The notes under the pieces: model-generated | The model's database searches: none | What the model saw: only the letters and a program-made list of their open reading frames with translations | What the model was told of the DNA's origin: nothing | Shown: in pieces, positions 62,552 through 64,000 of the stretch | Position numbering within the stretch: position 1 is the first letter of the stretch | Layout: every line of letters begins with the position of its first letter | Position numbers and translations under genes: made by a program | DNA from: Leptotrichia sp. HSP-536 | GTDB taxonomy: Bacteria > Fusobacteriota > Fusobacteriia > Fusobacteriales > Leptotrichiaceae | Direction: 5' to 3' | DNA length: 64,000 bases | NCBI RefSeq assembly: GCF_041199985.1 | Contig: NZ_CP165647.1 | Location: forward strand, 992,001-1,056,000

Positions 62552-63853
62552 TCATTCATTTTTATAATCAATTTTTTTAAACTGTATTTTTACATCAATT
62601 CCATCTTTCCTATTTTCTATATAAATTTTTCCATCGTTTAGTAAAATTATGTCTTTGATAATTGGAAGTCCAAGTCCCGAGCCTTTTTTAGCATTTTTAC
62701 CTTGAAAATTACGATTAAACAGATTTTTCTTTTCTTCTTCAGGAATCCCTTCTCCATAATTTCTTACAATAATTTCGACTATTTCATCTTCTTTTGCAAG
62801 TAATTCAATATTTCCTATAGAATATTTAATACAGTTATCAATTAATCCACGTAAAACTTCTGAAATTAAATTTTTATCAATAAAAATATTTATTTCATTA
62901 TCCACTTTTATTATAATTTCATTTTTAATATTTAAAAGTTCATAATCTTTTTTTATTTTCTCGAAAAGCTGTTTTACATCAGTAATTTCCTTTTTTATAG
63001 TTATTTTTTCAAGATTTGAATTTAAAAATAGTGTATTGATTATTCTTTCAATATTTTTTACTTCAAGATTTAGATTTTCGATAGCCTCATTCAATAAATC
63101 TTCATCATCTTTTCCCCATTTTAATATATCTAAATAACCTTTCATTATAGCAAGTGGTGTTTTTAATTCATGTGATACATTGGAAGTAAATGTTTTTTGG
63201 CTTTTTATAATTTCCTTTTTTTTATTAAAGGTTTCATTTAAAACATCAATTAATTCTCCAATTTCATCATCTCGTGTCTTTGTTAATTGTAAATCAATGT
63301 TATGTTTACTCATTTCATTACTTTGAGAAATTATATTTGAAAGCGGAGTCAAGACATGTTCTGCTACAATTTTGGAAATTATAATAATCGAGATTGTTAT
63401 TAAAACAAACATTGCAAGCATAACGTACAAAAGTTCATGCGCTTCCATAAATTCAAAATTCCGTATGACATAATATTTTGATTTGTATCCATCATAAATT
63501 TTTTTATAGATAAATCTGTCCCATTTTGTTTTAAGTTTATTTGATTCAAATTTTTTTAACTTAAAGCTTTCTTCATCATCTGTTAAATAAATGAATTTTC
63601 CATTTCTTAAAACTGCAAGGGAAATATATTCTTTATCAGCATAATCATATTTTTCATAAGTTTCTTTTAATTTATTGTCTGGAACCTTATCTAATTTTTC
63701 AATAACAACAGGAATTAATTTATCCATTTCCTTAGTTTCTGTTTCAACGGCTGTATGAATCAAAAAAATTGTCATTGATAAAATAATAATAAATGAAATA
63801 AAAACAAGGCTTACTGTATTCGCAATAATTATTTTGTCTTTTATTTTTTTCAT
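62552..63853 (-). CDS. sensor histidine kinase
   Basis: A 433-residue membrane kinase. TM1 is at about 10-33, with an extracytoplasmic part of ~105 residues and TM2 at about 142-165. HAMP is followed by the phosphorylated histidine in TSNVSHELKTPLAIM near 227. The ATPase domain has LIDNCIKYSIGN, a shortened G1 region (IVRNYGEGIPEEEKKN) and GSGLGLPIIKDI. NYGEGIP replaces the usual DNGxGI, which is common in this subfamily. Its start overlaps the response regulator stop by three bases (ATGA). Confidence 0.92.
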   Translation of the reverse strand: MKKIKDKIIIANTVSLVFISFIIILSMTIFLIHTAVETETKEMDKLIPVVIEKLDKVPDNKLKETYEKYDYADKEYISLAVLRNGKFIYLTDDEESFKLKKFESNKLKTKWDRFIYKKIYDGYKSKYYVIRNFEFMEAHELLYVMLAMFVLITISIIIISKIVAEHVLTPLSNIISQSNEMSKHNIDLQLTKTRDDEIGELIDVLNETFNKKKEIIKSQKTFTSNVSHELKTPLAIMKGYLDILKWGKDDEDLLNEAIENLNLEVKNIERIINTLFLNSNLEKITIKKEITDVKQLFEKIKKDYELLNIKNEIIIKVDNEINIFIDKNLISEVLRGLIDNCIKYSIGNIELLAKEDEIVEIIVRNYGEGIPEEEKKNLFNRNFQGKNAKKGSGLGLPIIKDIILLNDGKIYIENRKDGIDVKIQFKKIDYKNE

Positions 63854-64000
63854 ATTTTTAAAATGTAGCCAATCCCTCTCATTGTTTTAATTTTTTCCTT
63901 TCCTAGTTTTTGCCTTATTTTCTTTATTGTGCTGTCAAGAAGATTGTCACTTGCTTCCCATCCCCATATTTTTTCAATAATTTTATCCCTTAAAACAATT
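63850..64000 (-). CDS. response regulator, C-terminal part (runs off the window)
   Basis: The last 49 residues of an OmpR-family winged-helix domain are visible: IEKIWGWEASDNLLDSTIKK, then KIKTMRGIGYILKI and a TGA. The receiver domain lies beyond the window edge. The stop overlaps the kinase start, so the pair is translationally coupled. Confidence 0.88.
   Translation of the reverse strand, partial: IVLRDKIIEKIWGWEASDNLLDSTIKKIRQKLGKEKIKTMRGIGYILKI

Overview
The window reads as chromosome of a Leptotrichia-like member of the Fusobacteriota (inference). The DNA is very AT-rich and the codons are strongly A/T-biased. It carries a FadA-type adhesin operon, a large autotransporter with a lipoprotein-type N-terminus, many small secreted proteins with MKK..FA/SA-type signals, and an anaerobe-style set of core genes. 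No rRNA, tRNA, CRISPR array, prophage or intact transposase was seen.

Layout. 1-9.9 kb (+) is housekeeping: PLP synthase pdxST, acpP-fabF, rnc, coaD, radA-disA, a YqhQ-type membrane protein and xseA. 10.2-12.1 kb is an AAA ATPase followed by a broken TOPRIM-like gene, which looks like a decayed defence pair behind a perfect 23-bp palindrome. 12.1-18.7 kb (+) holds a dCMP deaminase, ung, a GNAT enzyme, a trans-sulfuration enzyme, a thermonuclease, a frameshifted obgE, miaA and an EIIA protein. 19.0-21.4 kb (+) is a five-gene cell-surface operon (FadA-like, two small exported proteins, a lipoprotein, an OmpA-type protein). Next come a repeat-rich gap, a Ca2+-type P-ATPase and HU. 25.2-30.9 kb (-) holds a lipoprotein and carAB. 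31.6-39.1 kb (+) is a run of membrane and exported proteins of poorly known function. 39.2-42.8 kb (-) is a two-component system, a PepSY protein and a transglutaminase-like protein. 42.8-48.9 kb (-) is a tandem array of seven paralogous exported TPR proteins, two of them broken by repeated frameshifts in poly-A runs. 49.1-52.9 kb is the autotransporter, bracketed by two copies of a 151-152 bp MITE-like element. 53-60.2 kb (+) holds treC, cinA, pnp, pgsA, yggT and an HtrA protease. 60.4-62.1 kb (-) is bioY-bioB, inserted between the htrA 3' end and a second, truncated copy of that same end. The window closes with a second sensor kinase and the end of its response regulator.

How the parts fit together. 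Much of the accessory content concerns the cell envelope: adhesins, OmpA, the autotransporter, TPR secretomes, SH3, LprI and PepSY proteins, two sensor systems and the HtrA protease. RNase III and PNPase are both encoded here, and pnp has a long leader hairpin starting at its predicted transcript 5' end, as expected for the RNase III/PNPase feedback known in enterobacteria (inference). DisA and RadA sit together as in many bacteria, linking c-di-AMP to DNA integrity. Strong promoters share an extended -10 (TGGTATAAT).

Reliability. Several genes are interrupted (obgE, a zinc-ribbon protein, the TOPRIM gene, two TPR genes and possibly the nuclease start). Because obgE is normally essential, some of these may be sequence errors; the A8-to-A7 changes in the TPR genes could equally be phase variation.
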